A DNA stretch of 64,000 nt, from assembly GCA_016931915.1 (NCBI GenBank), contig JAFGDU010000153.1, positions 1-64,000 on the forward strand, written 5' to 3'. Positions 8,627 through 17,335 of the stretch are shown piece by piece. The stretch comes from Actinomycetota bacterium. GTDB lineage: Bacteria > Actinomycetota > Geothermincolia > Geothermincolales > RBG-13-55-18. Positions within the stretch are counted from its first letter, which is position 1. The number at the start of each line of letters is the position of its first letter. The translations under genes and the position numbers were made by a program. The notes under the pieces are model-generated. The model did not search any database, had not been told where the DNA came from, and was given only the letters and a program-made list of their open reading frames with translations.

Positions 8627-9469
8627 ATGAAGAGCGATTGCATTGATTTCTACTACTTCACCGGTACCGGCAACACGCTCCTCGTCGTTGAGAAGATGGC
8701 GGAGATATTCAAGGAGGGCGGCAAGACCGTCAACCTGTTCCGGATAGAGAAGTCGGACCCTTGCGAGGCCGATACCTCGCACGTCATCGGCATCGCTTTC
8801 CCGGTAGCAGTTCAGTCGACGTTCAGATTCGTATGGGACTTCGTCCGCTCTCTACCGGATGCAAAAGGCAGCGAAGTCTTCATGGTCGATACTATGATGA
8901 TGTTCTCCGGCGCCGTCGTGGGACCCATGAGAAAGGTCTTGCGCGCCAAGGGCTATACCACCATCGGCGCCAGGGAGATAAAGATGCCGAACAGCTGGTA
9001 TCCGTCCTGCCTGGACGAGGCAAAGAACAGGAACAGGGCCTCCCGCGGGCTCGAGGAGGCGGAGGATTATGCCGTGGACTTGCTCGACGGCAAAGCCAGG
9101 TGGCGCCGCGTGCCTGCCCTCTCCGGCGCTTTCTACTGGATGGTTTCACGCCCCAGAATATGGTCCGGCATGGCAGGGGCGGCGAGGAATTACCGTGTTG
9201 ACCCCGAGGCGTGCATACAGTGCGGCATCTGTGCTGAACTATGCCCCGTAGGTAATATCACCTCCGGAGGCATCCCGACCTTTGGTGACAAGTGCCAGCA
9301 ATGCATGAGATGTCTTGCCTTCTGCCCCCCGGAAGCCATCACACGAGAGGGAAAGGACTACGAGTTATACCGTGCAGTCAAGGTTCAGAAGATCCTTCGC
9401 CGCGATGTACGAACGAGTGGAAAAACGAGTGCCGCCTCCGCATATGAAAAAAAGCAACCACGACCGTAG
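8627..9469 (+). CDS. EFR1-type flavodoxin/4Fe-4S ferredoxin fusion
   Basis: The protein has about 281 residues. The N-terminal flavodoxin-like part has FTGTGNT at residues about 11-17 for FMN phosphate binding. A central linker of basic and Trp-rich sequence follows. Two 4Fe-4S motifs, CIQCGICAELC and CQQCMRCLAFC, lie in the C-terminal third. This architecture is the EFR1 family, which moves electrons between flavin and iron-sulfur centres in anaerobes. The start is ambiguous between 8600 and 8627: neither has a strong ribosome site, and 8627 gives the normal short lead before the first beta strand. The end overlaps the MFS gene, suggesting co-transcription. Confidence 0.85.
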   Translation: MKSDCIDFYYFTGTGNTLLVVEKMAEIFKEGGKTVNLFRIEKSDPCEADTSHVIGIAFPVAVQSTFRFVWDFVRSLPDAKGSEVFMVDTMMMFSGAVVGPMRKVLRAKGYTTIGAREIKMPNSWYPSCLDEAKNRNRASRGLEEAEDYAVDLLDGKARWRRVPALSGAFYWMVSRPRIWSGMAGAARNYRVDPEACIQCGICAELCPVGNITSGGIPTFGDKCQQCMRCLAFCPPEAITREGKDYELYRAVKVQKILRRDVRTSGKTSAASAYEKKQPRP

Positions 9470-10745
9470 CGTTGAAGTAGCTGCCCCGGGAGAACTCTTC
9501 CACGCGGGGCTACTTTCGGTGCTTCGCCATCGAGGTTTCGCTGTATTCATTGCCGGAGCCTCATTGGGTACCGTCGGCAACTGGATCCAGACAGGTGCAC
9601 TCACATGGTATGTAAGCGAGAACACCGGTTCCAACGCGCTGGTGGGAACGACAAACCTGATGGCTTGCCTTCCCGTGATCCTGCTGGTACTCTTTGCCGG
9701 CGCACTGGCCGATCGCGTGAACCGCAAGAAACTCATCCTCGTCAACCAGGTTTGCATGATGCTTGGCGCACTTGCCCTCGCCGTATCCACCAGTTTCGGA
9801 TGGCCCACGATCGGCGTCATATTCGCGATCGTAATGGTAACCGGAATCGCCACGGCACTGAACACTCCCGCCTGGCAGGCGGTTATCCCGGACCTTCTTC
9901 CGAAGGAGGACGTGCTACACGGGGTGACCTTGAACAACCTGCTCAAACGCATCGCGCGCTTTCTTGGCCTTTTCCTGGGAGGACTGATCCTCAGCACCTG
10001 GTCTGCTTCAGCTGCATTCTATTTCAATGCCGCGAGTTATATATTCGTTATCGCGGCCGTTTCGCTGGTCAAAGCGGGAGCGGCTCCCGCACACCAGCCC
10101 TCGAAGAAAACGCTGGCCTACCTCGCAAGTCATGTCGCCGAAGGCTGGAGGTATATTCGCCGCTTCAAATGGGCGACCAATTCGCTATTGATCCTGGGGG
10201 CTATATGCCTGTTCGGGGCCTCGACCACCGTGCTGCTCCCTTCGCTAACCACAGATGTTCTGAATAGATCCGCAAGCGCATACAGCTGGCTGTGGAGTTC
10301 CGCGGCGTTGGGATCGTTCGTCGGAGTGGTAGCATTGACCATCCTTGCACGCCGTTACCGGGCGAAGGCGTTATTGAAGATATCGAGCGCGTTCTTCGGC
10401 CCCCTCCTTATAGGAGTCTCTATCTCGAGGTCGTACCCCGTGACGATCATCCTCATGGTAGGGCTGGGCGGAAGCTTCCTGATGTTGAACTCGACCGTCG
10501 TAGCAGTGCTTGACACTCATACGGACCCTGAAATGAGAGGGATGGTACTGGGTTTCTATTCCCTCGCGCAGACGGCGGGATTCTCGATAGGAGGCCAGCT
10601 GGTCGGATTGTTCGCTGATACGATATCCACCCCGTGGGCCTTCCTCATCTGCGGCTCGATCTGCACCCTGGTCGCACTGGTGTTTATCCTATTCCCCCGG
10701 CACACCGTGGATTCCCTGTCCATCCAGGGGGTCGGGTCTCGATAA
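9444..10745 (+). CDS. MFS exporter, EntS/MFS_3-like
   Basis: This is a 433-residue polytopic protein with about 12 hydrophobic segments. The loop 2-3 motif A-like GALADRVNRKKLI is present, and the lead-in FAVFIAGASLGTVGNWIQTGAL is typical of the MFS_3 branch that includes enterobactin exporters and macrolide efflux pumps. The start is uncertain. The Met at 9444 overlaps the end of the EFR1 gene by 26 bases and gives a sensible cytoplasmic N-terminus, but no clear ribosome site is visible. The last five residues (GVGSR) and TAA come from the family B palindrome at 10729-10798. The substrate is unknown. Confidence 0.82.
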   Translation: MKKSNHDRSVEVAAPGELFHAGLLSVLRHRGFAVFIAGASLGTVGNWIQTGALTWYVSENTGSNALVGTTNLMACLPVILLVLFAGALADRVNRKKLILVNQVCMMLGALALAVSTSFGWPTIGVIFAIVMVTGIATALNTPAWQAVIPDLLPKEDVLHGVTLNNLLKRIARFLGLFLGGLILSTWSASAAFYFNAASYIFVIAAVSLVKAGAAPAHQPSKKTLAYLASHVAEGWRYIRRFKWATNSLLILGAICLFGASTTVLLPSLTTDVLNRSASAYSWLWSSAALGSFVGVVALTILARRYRAKALLKISSAFFGPLLIGVSISRSYPVTIILMVGLGGSFLMLNSTVVAVLDTHTDPEMRGMVLGFYSLAQTAGFSIGGQLVGLFADTISTPWAFLICGSICTLVALVFILFPRHTVDSLSIQGVGSR

Positions 10746-10798
10746 TCGAGTTTCTTGCCATATTATGGTTGCTAATTCGATATTCGAGACCTGACCTC
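10729..10798 (+). repeat. palindromic repeat family B, copy 1, overlapping a stop codon
   Basis: The left arm is GGGTCGGGTCTCGATAATCG and the right arm CGATATTCGAGACCTGACC. Between them lies a TTTCTTGCCATATTATGG centre shared with the copies at 15475 and 18139. The TAA of the MFS gene lies in the left arm. Confidence 0.85.
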
Positions 10799-10839
10799 GT
10801 AAGTGATAGGATATGGGAAAACCAGCAAGGAGGGCTGTC

Positions 10840-11604
10840 ATGGATTTTCAAACGCTCTTGTATGAGGTCAAAGACGATTATTCCGTCATCACCCTGAACC
10901 GGCCCGAAAGAAAGAACGCTATCTCCCTCGAACTTACCGAGGAGCTGGGCCAGGCCATCGACGATGCGGTCGCCGATGCTAACCTCCGCTTTGTCGTTCT
11001 GACCGGCGCTAGCGGTATGTTCTCCTCGGGAGCGGATTTCAGCGATCCGGTCAAAGCGATCACCATGATCAGGCAGGAGCTGGACGTCGCATCGGGCACA
11101 TCCGTTGCCATCAAACTCATCCAATGTCCCAAGCCGGTCATCGCCGCGGTAAACGGCTACGCCCTGGGTCATGGAGCCGAGCTCGCCCTGATGTGCGATA
11201 TGATCGTCGCCGCCGAAGAGGCCGAGTTCGGCTTTATCGGCCCCATCAGGGGGGTTACCTGCCCGTATGCCATGATCCGGCTGGCGGATGAGGTGGGGCG
11301 GGCCAAGGCCAAGGAGCTCGTCATGACCTGCGAGCGTATACCCGCCCGCGAAGCCCTGCGCATCGGCCTGGTCAACCAGGTGGTGCCGTTGAAAGACCTG
11401 ATGGGCGCTGTGGATGTCATGTTGGAGAAAATGCGCAAGGCAGCCCCCCTGGCGGTCAAATTCACCAAGGAAGCCATTAACCGGGGCCTGGGCGGCTACG
11501 AATTCAGCGCCGAGAAATTCGAGGAGATCATCACCAGTAAGGACGCCGTTGAAGGAGCCATGTCCTTTATGGAAAAACGCGAACCGAAGTGGAGCGGCGA
11601 ATAG
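10840..11604 (+). CDS. enoyl-CoA hydratase/isomerase family protein
   Basis: The 254-residue protein has a normal crotonase length. The first oxyanion segment is SSGADFSD near residue 60 and the second is VNGYALGHGAELALMCD near 105. The usual second catalytic Glu region reads FIGPIRGVTCP, which departs from the consensus FxxPExxLG. This points to a crotonase-superfamily member other than a classical hydratase. The start at 10840 follows AAGGAGG by 6 bases. The frame ends eight bases before a family A repeat. Fatty-acid or aromatic CoA metabolism is likely; the substrate is unknown. Confidence 0.85.
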   Translation: MDFQTLLYEVKDDYSVITLNRPERKNAISLELTEELGQAIDDAVADANLRFVVLTGASGMFSSGADFSDPVKAITMIRQELDVASGTSVAIKLIQCPKPVIAAVNGYALGHGAELALMCDMIVAAEEAEFGFIGPIRGVTCPYAMIRLADEVGRAKAKELVMTCERIPAREALRIGLVNQVVPLKDLMGAVDVMLEKMRKAAPLAVKFTKEAINRGLGGYEFSAEKFEEIITSKDAVEGAMSFMEKREPKWSGE

Positions 11605-11611
11605 GATATCC

Positions 11612-11673
11612 CCTGGTTCAAACTTCGTCAACTACGGGGAGGCAGCAAACCAAGCGTGAGCTTATGCTCCGCT
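11612..11673 (+). repeat. dispersed repeat family A, copy 4
   Basis: The copy reads CCTGGTTCAAACTTCG, TCAACTACGGGGAGGC, AGCAAACCAAG, then a GTGAGCTTATGCTCCGC block. It lies seven bases past the stop of the enoyl-CoA hydratase gene. The upstream GGAATCG block of other copies is missing. Confidence 0.75.
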
Positions 11674-11750
11674 TTAATATTCTTATGAATGCAATTGTAC
11701 GATCGACTGTTCATCAGGCACTTGCTTTAAACGTCCTGAGCCCTTACGTG

Positions 11751-12953
11751 CTAACGAGGATTGGCCTTGATAAACTCGTTTATTCGTCGGGCAACTTCCG
11801 CGCCCTGGTCTTCCTGGATGAAGTGACTCGCCTCAGGGAGTCGTACATGCGGTTGCCCTGCGGCACCTGGAATGTTGTCTATCAGATTATCCTGGGTTTC
11901 CTTCGATCCGAGATTGCCCGGATCGTTGCTCGCCCAGATGGTCAGGAAGGGCTTTTCGTATGTGGTCAAGCCTTTCCATGCTTTGCCGTTGACTCCTGAA
12001 AGATCATTAACCAGCGACGGGAAGACGCGCGGTCCCGCCATGTAAATCCGGCTGGGGAACGGAGCATCATAAGCGGCTTCCACTTCTGGCGGTACTTCGA
12101 AGTAAGTCAAGGCCTCGACCACTTCAGCGGGGTGAAACGACTCGGCGGTCATGGAGTAAACCATCCAATCCGCGAAAGATGTTTCCGGGTCGCCGGGGAT
12201 CAAGCGGTTGCCCTCTTCATCGTAGAAAGGAGGCTGCTGCGGTGGAATAGCGGAAAATGGCGAAACTAATTCGGTATTGATCTCTTCTGGGTTTTCGACC
12301 GGTGGATAAGGCTCAAATCCATAAGGAACAAGTGGAAGGGTGCCGTCGCTGACAACGATGCGGTCAAACCATTCAGGGTTCTCCCCAGCGACGTGAAGCC
12401 CTATCAGGCTACCCCAATCCTGACAGTATAAAGTGATGTGTTCGAGATCCAGATATCTTATGAACTTCTCAAGCCGGCTGATGTGCCCTGTATAGCTGTA
12501 ATACTCGATATCTATCGGCTTGTCCGACCTTCCCATACCAATGTGATCCATGGCGATCACCCGGTGGCCGCCTTCCACGAGCACCGGGATCATCTTGCGA
12601 TACAGGTATGACCAACTCGGCTCGCCATGCAGCAGAAGTATAGGGTCGGCATCGGCGGAACCCTCATCCACGTAACCCTGAAGAAGGCCGTCTATCTCCA
12701 CATACCTCGCCTCGTAAGGAAAGTCGGTGAGGTCTTCGAAACAAGCATCGGGAGTACGTACAAACTGGACGCCATCTGCGGTCGTCATGATCTCCGGTTC
12801 GGTAATAGACCCAAGGCTCGTGTCATCATGGTTCATCGCCCCTTCATTTCCAGAACTCTCATCTCCATTACCGCAGCCGATGGTCATCGACACGCACAGA
12901 ACAAGGGCGAGGATAATCATCAGCAATAATCTGTTAAGGGCTTTGGTTCTCAC
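11751..12953 (-). CDS. haloalkane dehalogenase-like lipoprotein
   Basis: This 400-residue protein has an N-terminal signal peptide with hydrophobic residues 8-22 and a lipobox ending MTIGC at Cys27, so it should be lipid-anchored outside the membrane. The catalytic core is an alpha/beta hydrolase of the haloalkane dehalogenase type. HGEPSWSYLY (residues 109-118) provides the oxyanion hole. CQDWGS has the Asp179 nucleophile and Trp180, which in DhlA-like enzymes helps bind the halide. Asp344 in ASNDPG and His377 in EASHF complete the triad. The pattern fits subfamily I. Activity on a halogenated compound is plausible but unproven; related proteins can be esterases or epoxide hydrolases. Confidence 0.85.
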   Translation of the reverse strand: MRTKALNRLLLMIILALVLCVSMTIGCGNGDESSGNEGAMNHDDTSLGSITEPEIMTTADGVQFVRTPDACFEDLTDFPYEARYVEIDGLLQGYVDEGSADADPILLLHGEPSWSYLYRKMIPVLVEGGHRVIAMDHIGMGRSDKPIDIEYYSYTGHISRLEKFIRYLDLEHITLYCQDWGSLIGLHVAGENPEWFDRIVVSDGTLPLVPYGFEPYPPVENPEEINTELVSPFSAIPPQQPPFYDEEGNRLIPGDPETSFADWMVYSMTAESFHPAEVVEALTYFEVPPEVEAAYDAPFPSRIYMAGPRVFPSLVNDLSGVNGKAWKGLTTYEKPFLTIWASNDPGNLGSKETQDNLIDNIPGAAGQPHVRLPEASHFIQEDQGAEVARRINEFIKANPR

Positions 12954-13121
12954 AAATACGGCTCTCCTCCCGTCTCCTGCTTACAGGCCTTACCTCAATC
13001 CTGATCTGAGTTCACTGAAAAATGGTTGATCGATATATCCCGTATGTGCCTCCCGACATGATTATTCTATCATCCAACTTTTCCACATCACTCCCGTCAC
13101 ACGAAGTCCCGATGCTACAAT

Positions 13122-13961
13122 ATGACCGATGGGAAGGGTTCTCGGCCGCATGGCATGCGCAAGATGTATCACCAGCAGGAGGTCGGCGTCTTGATAGGGT
13201 CCACCAGGATATTCTATTTCGTCGCAGCGACGTCTCTGATCGCCGGGATCGTGGTCATGTTCGCATACGATCTGGGCACGGGTGCCCTTATTACCGTTAT
13301 CGATCTGGCGATACTGGGATTCATCTACTTTTTCTTTTTCAAGTCCATGATGAAAAGCGAACGGCTGATGGAAACAGGGAAGCCAGCCCGTGCCAGGATC
13401 GTCACTGCCAGGTACACAGGTACGGTCGTCAACGACATATATAAGCAGTACGATTTCACCCTCGAGGTCTTTCCCGACGAGGGCGAGCCCTACGAGGCCA
13501 AGACCAGGGGCCTGGTGCCTATAGAGGAGACCGCCTCCTTTCAGCCCGGAACGATGATCCCGGTGATGGTGGATCCGGCCAACCCCAGTGAAGTGGCGAT
13601 CGGCGGCAACGAGGATGGCGAGCTGGGCAACCTCGCCACCACCACTCCCAAGGATGAACAGGAAAGGCAGATCGCGGAGATGCTCAAGAACAACGAGAAG
13701 CTGATGGACGAGATACTGGCAGAGGGCATGGAAGCGCAAGCGGTCATCCTCAAGGCTTTCGAGTTGGGCATAAACATAACTGATACCGGCCCCGTCATGC
13801 AGTTCTTGCTGGAAGTGAAACCCGAGGGGGGAAACGCCTTCCAGGCCGTGACCATGGGGGTGATCGCGGAGGTCTCGGTCCCCAAGTTCCAGGCCGGCAA
13901 GACCGTCAAGGTGAAATATGACCCCGACGACATCTCCCGGGTGGCTTTATTTCATTCCTGA
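13122..13961 (+). CDS. membrane protein with duplicated DUF3592-like domain
   Basis: The 279-residue protein has two transmembrane segments (residues about 28-48 and 53-75). Two soluble repeats follow, each of about 75 residues, sharing the scheme ARIVTARYTG..F.LEV...EAKT...VP......PG..IPVMVDP.NPSEVAI and AVILKAFELG..FLLEV...AVTMGVI.......AGK.VKVKYDPDDISRVAL. The layout resembles DUF3592/SHOCT-like envelope proteins of Gram-positive bacteria. The role is unknown. The start is uncertain, because Met residues 12 and 15 are alternatives and no strong ribosome site precedes any of them. It ends 17 bases before the next gene, whose ribosome site lies in the gap, so the two form an operon. Confidence 0.7.
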   Translation: MTDGKGSRPHGMRKMYHQQEVGVLIGSTRIFYFVAATSLIAGIVVMFAYDLGTGALITVIDLAILGFIYFFFFKSMMKSERLMETGKPARARIVTARYTGTVVNDIYKQYDFTLEVFPDEGEPYEAKTRGLVPIEETASFQPGTMIPVMVDPANPSEVAIGGNEDGELGNLATTTPKDEQERQIAEMLKNNEKLMDEILAEGMEAQAVILKAFELGINITDTGPVMQFLLEVKPEGGNAFQAVTMGVIAEVSVPKFQAGKTVKVKYDPDDISRVALFHS

Positions 13962-13978
13962 AAAGAGGAGGTCAATGG

Positions 13979-15475
13979 ATGGCCGATCAATGGTTCAGCG
14001 AGTCCGAGAGGGTGGAGATGGCCATCCCGGTCATCAAGCGCATCAAGACGGCTATCAGGAAGGGTGACACGGCCCGTGCCATAGCCCTGTGTGAGGACCT
14101 GAGAACGGAGCGCGTCCTTTTGCATGACTTCTTCACCGATTGCCTCGCCGCCATATTCACCTGGACGGGCGAAAACCTGGGCGAGGATAGGATCCCCGAC
14201 ATGTTCACCTACTGCTTCGAGAACAGCTCCAAGCGCCCCGTCTTCGACCTCATGGGCATAGAGATAGAGCGGGGGCTGATGGCGGAACTGCTGGTGCGTG
14301 GCTGGGTGGCACACAGCTGCGGCGGTGCGGGGGAGCACCCCGGTGCCTTCAGTGTGGAGGAGGACGACGAAAAATTCACCTTTATCATGGACCCCTGCGG
14401 TAGCGGGGGGCGGCTGCTGCGCAAGAGGAGCTACGGACCCCCCCTTGACTTCGCCTTGACCTCAGAGGCTTATCCCTGGTCATTCAACCGCGCGGGCTTC
14501 CCTTACTACTGCACGCATTGCGCCTTTATAAACGAGTCCATGCCTCTGAGGTATAACGGGTTTCCGAGCTGGCCCCTCGATCCACCCGCCCGTCCCGGGG
14601 ACGCCTGCCGCTGGTACATATACAAGGACAAGCGGGCCATCCCCGAGAGGTTCTACGAACGCTACGGGGTCAAAAAGGAAACGGGAGCGGCGCCCGCAGC
14701 CGCGGGTGGAGAGCGCTGGTTCACCCCCCAGCAGATAGCGGATACGGTGCGTCCCACCTACATCCGCATCCATGAGAGGCTGGAGAGGGGCGACACCAAA
14801 GAGGCCTTGCGTATAATCCGGGAGATGGCGGGGGACTTCGTGTTCCTGCACAGCCAGATCGTGAACATGCTCGTCTCCATATTCGACTTCATCTCCCGGC
14901 GGGCGGGAGAAGAAAAACTGGGCGACGCGCTCTCCTTTCTGTACGAAAAAAGCGTTCGCAGACAGATCGCAACCTCCCTTGAGGGTATGGACCGTCGCGA
15001 GGCCTTGCGTTTCATCATCCACAACTTCTTCCTCGCCGACCTCTGCGGGGGCGGGAATTACCCCCGGGGAAAATTCGGCGTCAGCGAGGATGCAGGCGGG
15101 GTGACCATCATCCTCGATCCCTGCGGAAGCGGGGGAAAGCTCATCCGTCACAACGCCTACCAGCCCCTCAACCCATTGAAAAAAGCCATGGAGAAGATGG
15201 AGGTCGCATCCATGCGCCTGGCGACGAAGCTGCCCCTGCCGCTGAGCCTGCAGAAGTCCTCCATACCCTTCACCCTCGACTACTTCTGCGAGACGCGCAG
15301 GCCCGCTGGCATGGGGACCACCACGCGCGCCTACGACTGGTCGGGGAACCGCACCGGGATGCCCTACTACTGCTGCCTTTGCACCTCTTTCATGCAGGAA
15401 GCCGGCGCGGATTGGCTACAGGTATATCCTCCGGAGGGGCGCAGGGATCCCTGCGTCTGGCGCGCCGCCAAATAG
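13979..15475 (+). CDS. internally duplicated Cys-rich protein with DPCGSGG motifs, unknown function
   Basis: The protein has 498 residues and I do not assign a family. Two halves align. Half 1 has C114GG, D138PCGSGG, C178THC181 and C210RWY. Half 2 has C356GGG, D380PCGSGG, C465CLC468 and C492VW. Each motif block is preceded by a helical region that starts with a GDT.EAL segment. The regular spacing of Cys around Gly-rich turns suggests metal or cluster binding, which is inference only. The start follows GAGGAG by 8 bases. The stop codon's last base is the first base of a family B palindrome. No signal peptide or membrane span is seen, so the protein is probably cytoplasmic. Confidence 0.85.
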   Translation: MADQWFSESERVEMAIPVIKRIKTAIRKGDTARAIALCEDLRTERVLLHDFFTDCLAAIFTWTGENLGEDRIPDMFTYCFENSSKRPVFDLMGIEIERGLMAELLVRGWVAHSCGGAGEHPGAFSVEEDDEKFTFIMDPCGSGGRLLRKRSYGPPLDFALTSEAYPWSFNRAGFPYYCTHCAFINESMPLRYNGFPSWPLDPPARPGDACRWYIYKDKRAIPERFYERYGVKKETGAAPAAAGGERWFTPQQIADTVRPTYIRIHERLERGDTKEALRIIREMAGDFVFLHSQIVNMLVSIFDFISRRAGEEKLGDALSFLYEKSVRRQIATSLEGMDRREALRFIIHNFFLADLCGGGNYPRGKFGVSEDAGGVTIILDPCGSGGKLIRHNAYQPLNPLKKAMEKMEVASMRLATKLPLPLSLQKSSIPFTLDYFCETRRPAGMGTTTRAYDWSGNRTGMPYYCCLCTSFMQEAGADWLQVYPPEGRRDPCVWRAAK

Positions 15476-15543
15476 GGTCAGGTCTCGCATATCGAGTTTC
15501 TTGCCATATTATGGTATATTATTCGATATGCGAGACCTGACCC
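15475..15543 (+). repeat. palindromic repeat family B, copy 2, perfect 21-base arms
   Basis: The arms GGGTCAGGTCTCGCATATCG(A) and their exact complement flank GTTTCTTGCCATATTATGGTATATTA. The element fills the gap between two convergent genes. The upstream gene ends at its first base. The downstream minus-strand gene takes its last residues (GQVSHIE) and its TAA from the right arm. Confidence 0.9.
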
Positions 15544-16340
15544 CTTTCGAGCCCATGAGCCGACTCCATCAACTCGATTAGCCTGGCGCTGAAACGGGCC
15601 GCCGGAGCGCCGTCTATGATGTCGTGATCGAACATCAGCGTGAGGTCGAGCATCTCGCGAGGCTGGATCTCGTCTCCATCCCCGACATAACGAGGCTTGC
15701 GGGATATACCGCCCACGGCGACGGCAAGGGGGTGCACGTTGGGGATAGGAAGAGGCCAGCCGCCCGACTTTCCAAACATCCCGACCGCGGTGACGCCGAT
15801 GGTGCCCATCATCTCGTGCTTTCTCAAGGGATCCCTGAAAAATATCCGCATCCCGAGACAGCGCAGAGGAGCCGGCGACCAGACCGCGAGTTTCGCAATC
15901 CTCGCCGCCTCCTTGTCGGCGATAACCAGGTCCTCTCCTATGTCTCCTTCCTTTACGTCCTTGATTTCACGGCTGATTTCCATGACGCTCTTCGTTCCGC
16001 AGTCTTTGACTACATAGGGGAGGGGGATCGGCTCTCCAGCGAGCTCCCTCTCGACCATGGTCGCGATATTCACGGTCTCGAACACGTACGCGTTCCGGCC
16101 CTTTCTGTACGCGTTCACCTCGGGAAATTCCTTCACCGCGGACGCCAGGCACTTCATCAGCCAGCCGGTGAAGGATATGTGGGTGCCACTACCCTTGGCT
16201 TCCTTGATCGCCAGCCTGGCTGCGGTGACGTCGATTTCCAGGAACCCCTTGACGTAGTGGGCCCTTACGCCCCTTTTCATCGTCTCGATCGCCAGCACAC
16301 GAGTCGCCGGTAGCCTGGTTTTCCGATATGCTTTGGTCAA
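15519..16340 (-). CDS. stand-alone 2-oxo-acid dehydrogenase acyltransferase (E2) catalytic domain
   Basis: The 273-residue protein corresponds to the CAT-like catalytic domain of dihydrolipoamide acyltransferases. It has no lipoyl domain and no subunit-binding domain. The active-site segment reads FDHDIIDGAPAARF: His and Asp of the usual DHRxxDG are kept, but the Arg is Asp. The LAVAVGGISRKP segment resembles the conserved strand before it. No E1 or E3 genes are nearby, so it probably acts as a free acyltransferase on a small substrate. The last seven residues are encoded by the family B repeat. The start at 16340 has a GAGAGA tract just upstream. Confidence 0.8.
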   Translation of the reverse strand: MTKAYRKTRLPATRVLAIETMKRGVRAHYVKGFLEIDVTAARLAIKEAKGSGTHISFTGWLMKCLASAVKEFPEVNAYRKGRNAYVFETVNIATMVERELAGEPIPLPYVVKDCGTKSVMEISREIKDVKEGDIGEDLVIADKEAARIAKLAVWSPAPLRCLGMRIFFRDPLRKHEMMGTIGVTAVGMFGKSGGWPLPIPNVHPLAVAVGGISRKPRYVGDGDEIQPREMLDLTLMFDHDIIDGAPAARFSARLIELMESAHGLERGQVSHIE

Positions 16341-16655
16341 GTCTCTCTCCTGCGCCTAAGCTGAAACCGCTCTTCCATTCTATAATCGTGATGCCACGAT
16401 TTTAGCATCTCTTAATCGCTTTGAGGTGATGAGTAGGACTGATTATCGGGCAGGTAGACAGCCCCGGTTATAAAGGCTGCCGATCTAAACGGATAATTCA
16501 CAGGTACATATCAGGAATCGTGATTTCTCTACCGAAACCAACATCCTGGTTTCAGTTTTCGTCCACTCCGTGGAGCCAGAATACCAGGTAAATGCATATA
16601 TGCCTAGCCGTATCTCGGGTGATAAAATATCGGCATTGAGAGGTATATAGGTGAG
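16341..16655. other. divergent intergenic region with a family A repeat
   Basis: The 315 bases contain a diverged family A copy and the promoters of the two divergent genes. A TTTTAGCATCTC string also appears near 7671 next to another gene start. No gene is seen. Confidence 0.45.
16513..16588 (+). repeat. dispersed repeat family A, copy 5, diverged
   Basis: The GGAATCGTGATTTCTC block and CCTGGTTTCAGTTTTCG are clear. The centre is CCACTCCGTGGAGCCAG and the end is TACCAGG. It is the most diverged copy. Confidence 0.6.
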
Positions 16656-17216
16656 ATGACGAACGAGAACAGCCGCAGAACGCTCATGGGAATCGGACCT
16701 AAAACCCTGCTGGTCAACATGGTCTTTTCGTTGCCGGTGATACTATTTACCTTCCTGACACATCCTAAACACGTGATTCGTTCACCCTGGAAGATACCGT
16801 TCAGGATCATGGGGGCGATACTGATCTCCATCGGGCTGACCTTTCATCTCATCTCGACAAAGACCATGCTGAAGGCCTACAAGAATAACGAATTGGTAAC
16901 GACCGGTGCCTACGGCGTCTGCCGGCATCCCATGTACAGCGCTGAGATTATAGCAATACTTCCCGGCATCGTTCTGTTCTTCGGGATGCCTCTATTGTTG
17001 GCAATTCCAACAATCATATATTTGACGTTCAGGTTCATGATGATGAAACGCGAGGAAAAGCCTCTGTGCGAGATCTTCGGAGACGAATATCTCGAATACC
17101 GCGCCGAGGTGAATGCGATCTTTCCCACCATATCCCGCATAGCGTTTCTAACCAAGGATGCTCCTTGGTGTGCAAGAAACCAACCGCGTAATATCTTTAA
17201 TTCTTCCGCCGGGTGA
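16656..17216 (+). CDS. isoprenylcysteine carboxyl methyltransferase-like membrane methyltransferase
   Basis: The 186-residue protein has about four transmembrane segments. The conserved LVTTGAYGVCRHPMYSAEI motif (residues about 80-98) has the RHPxY signature of ICMT/PEMT-type enzymes, and a C-terminal MKREEKPLCEIFGDEYLEYRA helix matches the family's EExxL..xFGxxYxxY box. These enzymes methylate small membrane or lipid-like substrates with SAM; the substrate here is unknown. The ribosome site before the start is weak. The last 25 residues are atypical. Confidence 0.8.
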   Translation: MTNENSRRTLMGIGPKTLLVNMVFSLPVILFTFLTHPKHVIRSPWKIPFRIMGAILISIGLTFHLISTKTMLKAYKNNELVTTGAYGVCRHPMYSAEIIAILPGIVLFFGMPLLLAIPTIIYLTFRFMMMKREEKPLCEIFGDEYLEYRAEVNAIFPTISRIAFLTKDAPWCARNQPRNIFNSSAG

Positions 17217-17335
17217 TACATTTGTGACACAGGGAGGCGAGGAGGGGAAGAAATCATGGCGCAGGAAAAAGACACCCGGCATGCTGAAATCCGCCTGGCA
17301 GGTCTCGAGGAAATACAAGAAAGAAGCGCGTTTGT

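Noticed and set aside
9365-9997. 210-codon minus-strand frame
   Set aside because: It is antisense to the MFS gene and Ser/Arg-rich, with no ribosome site.
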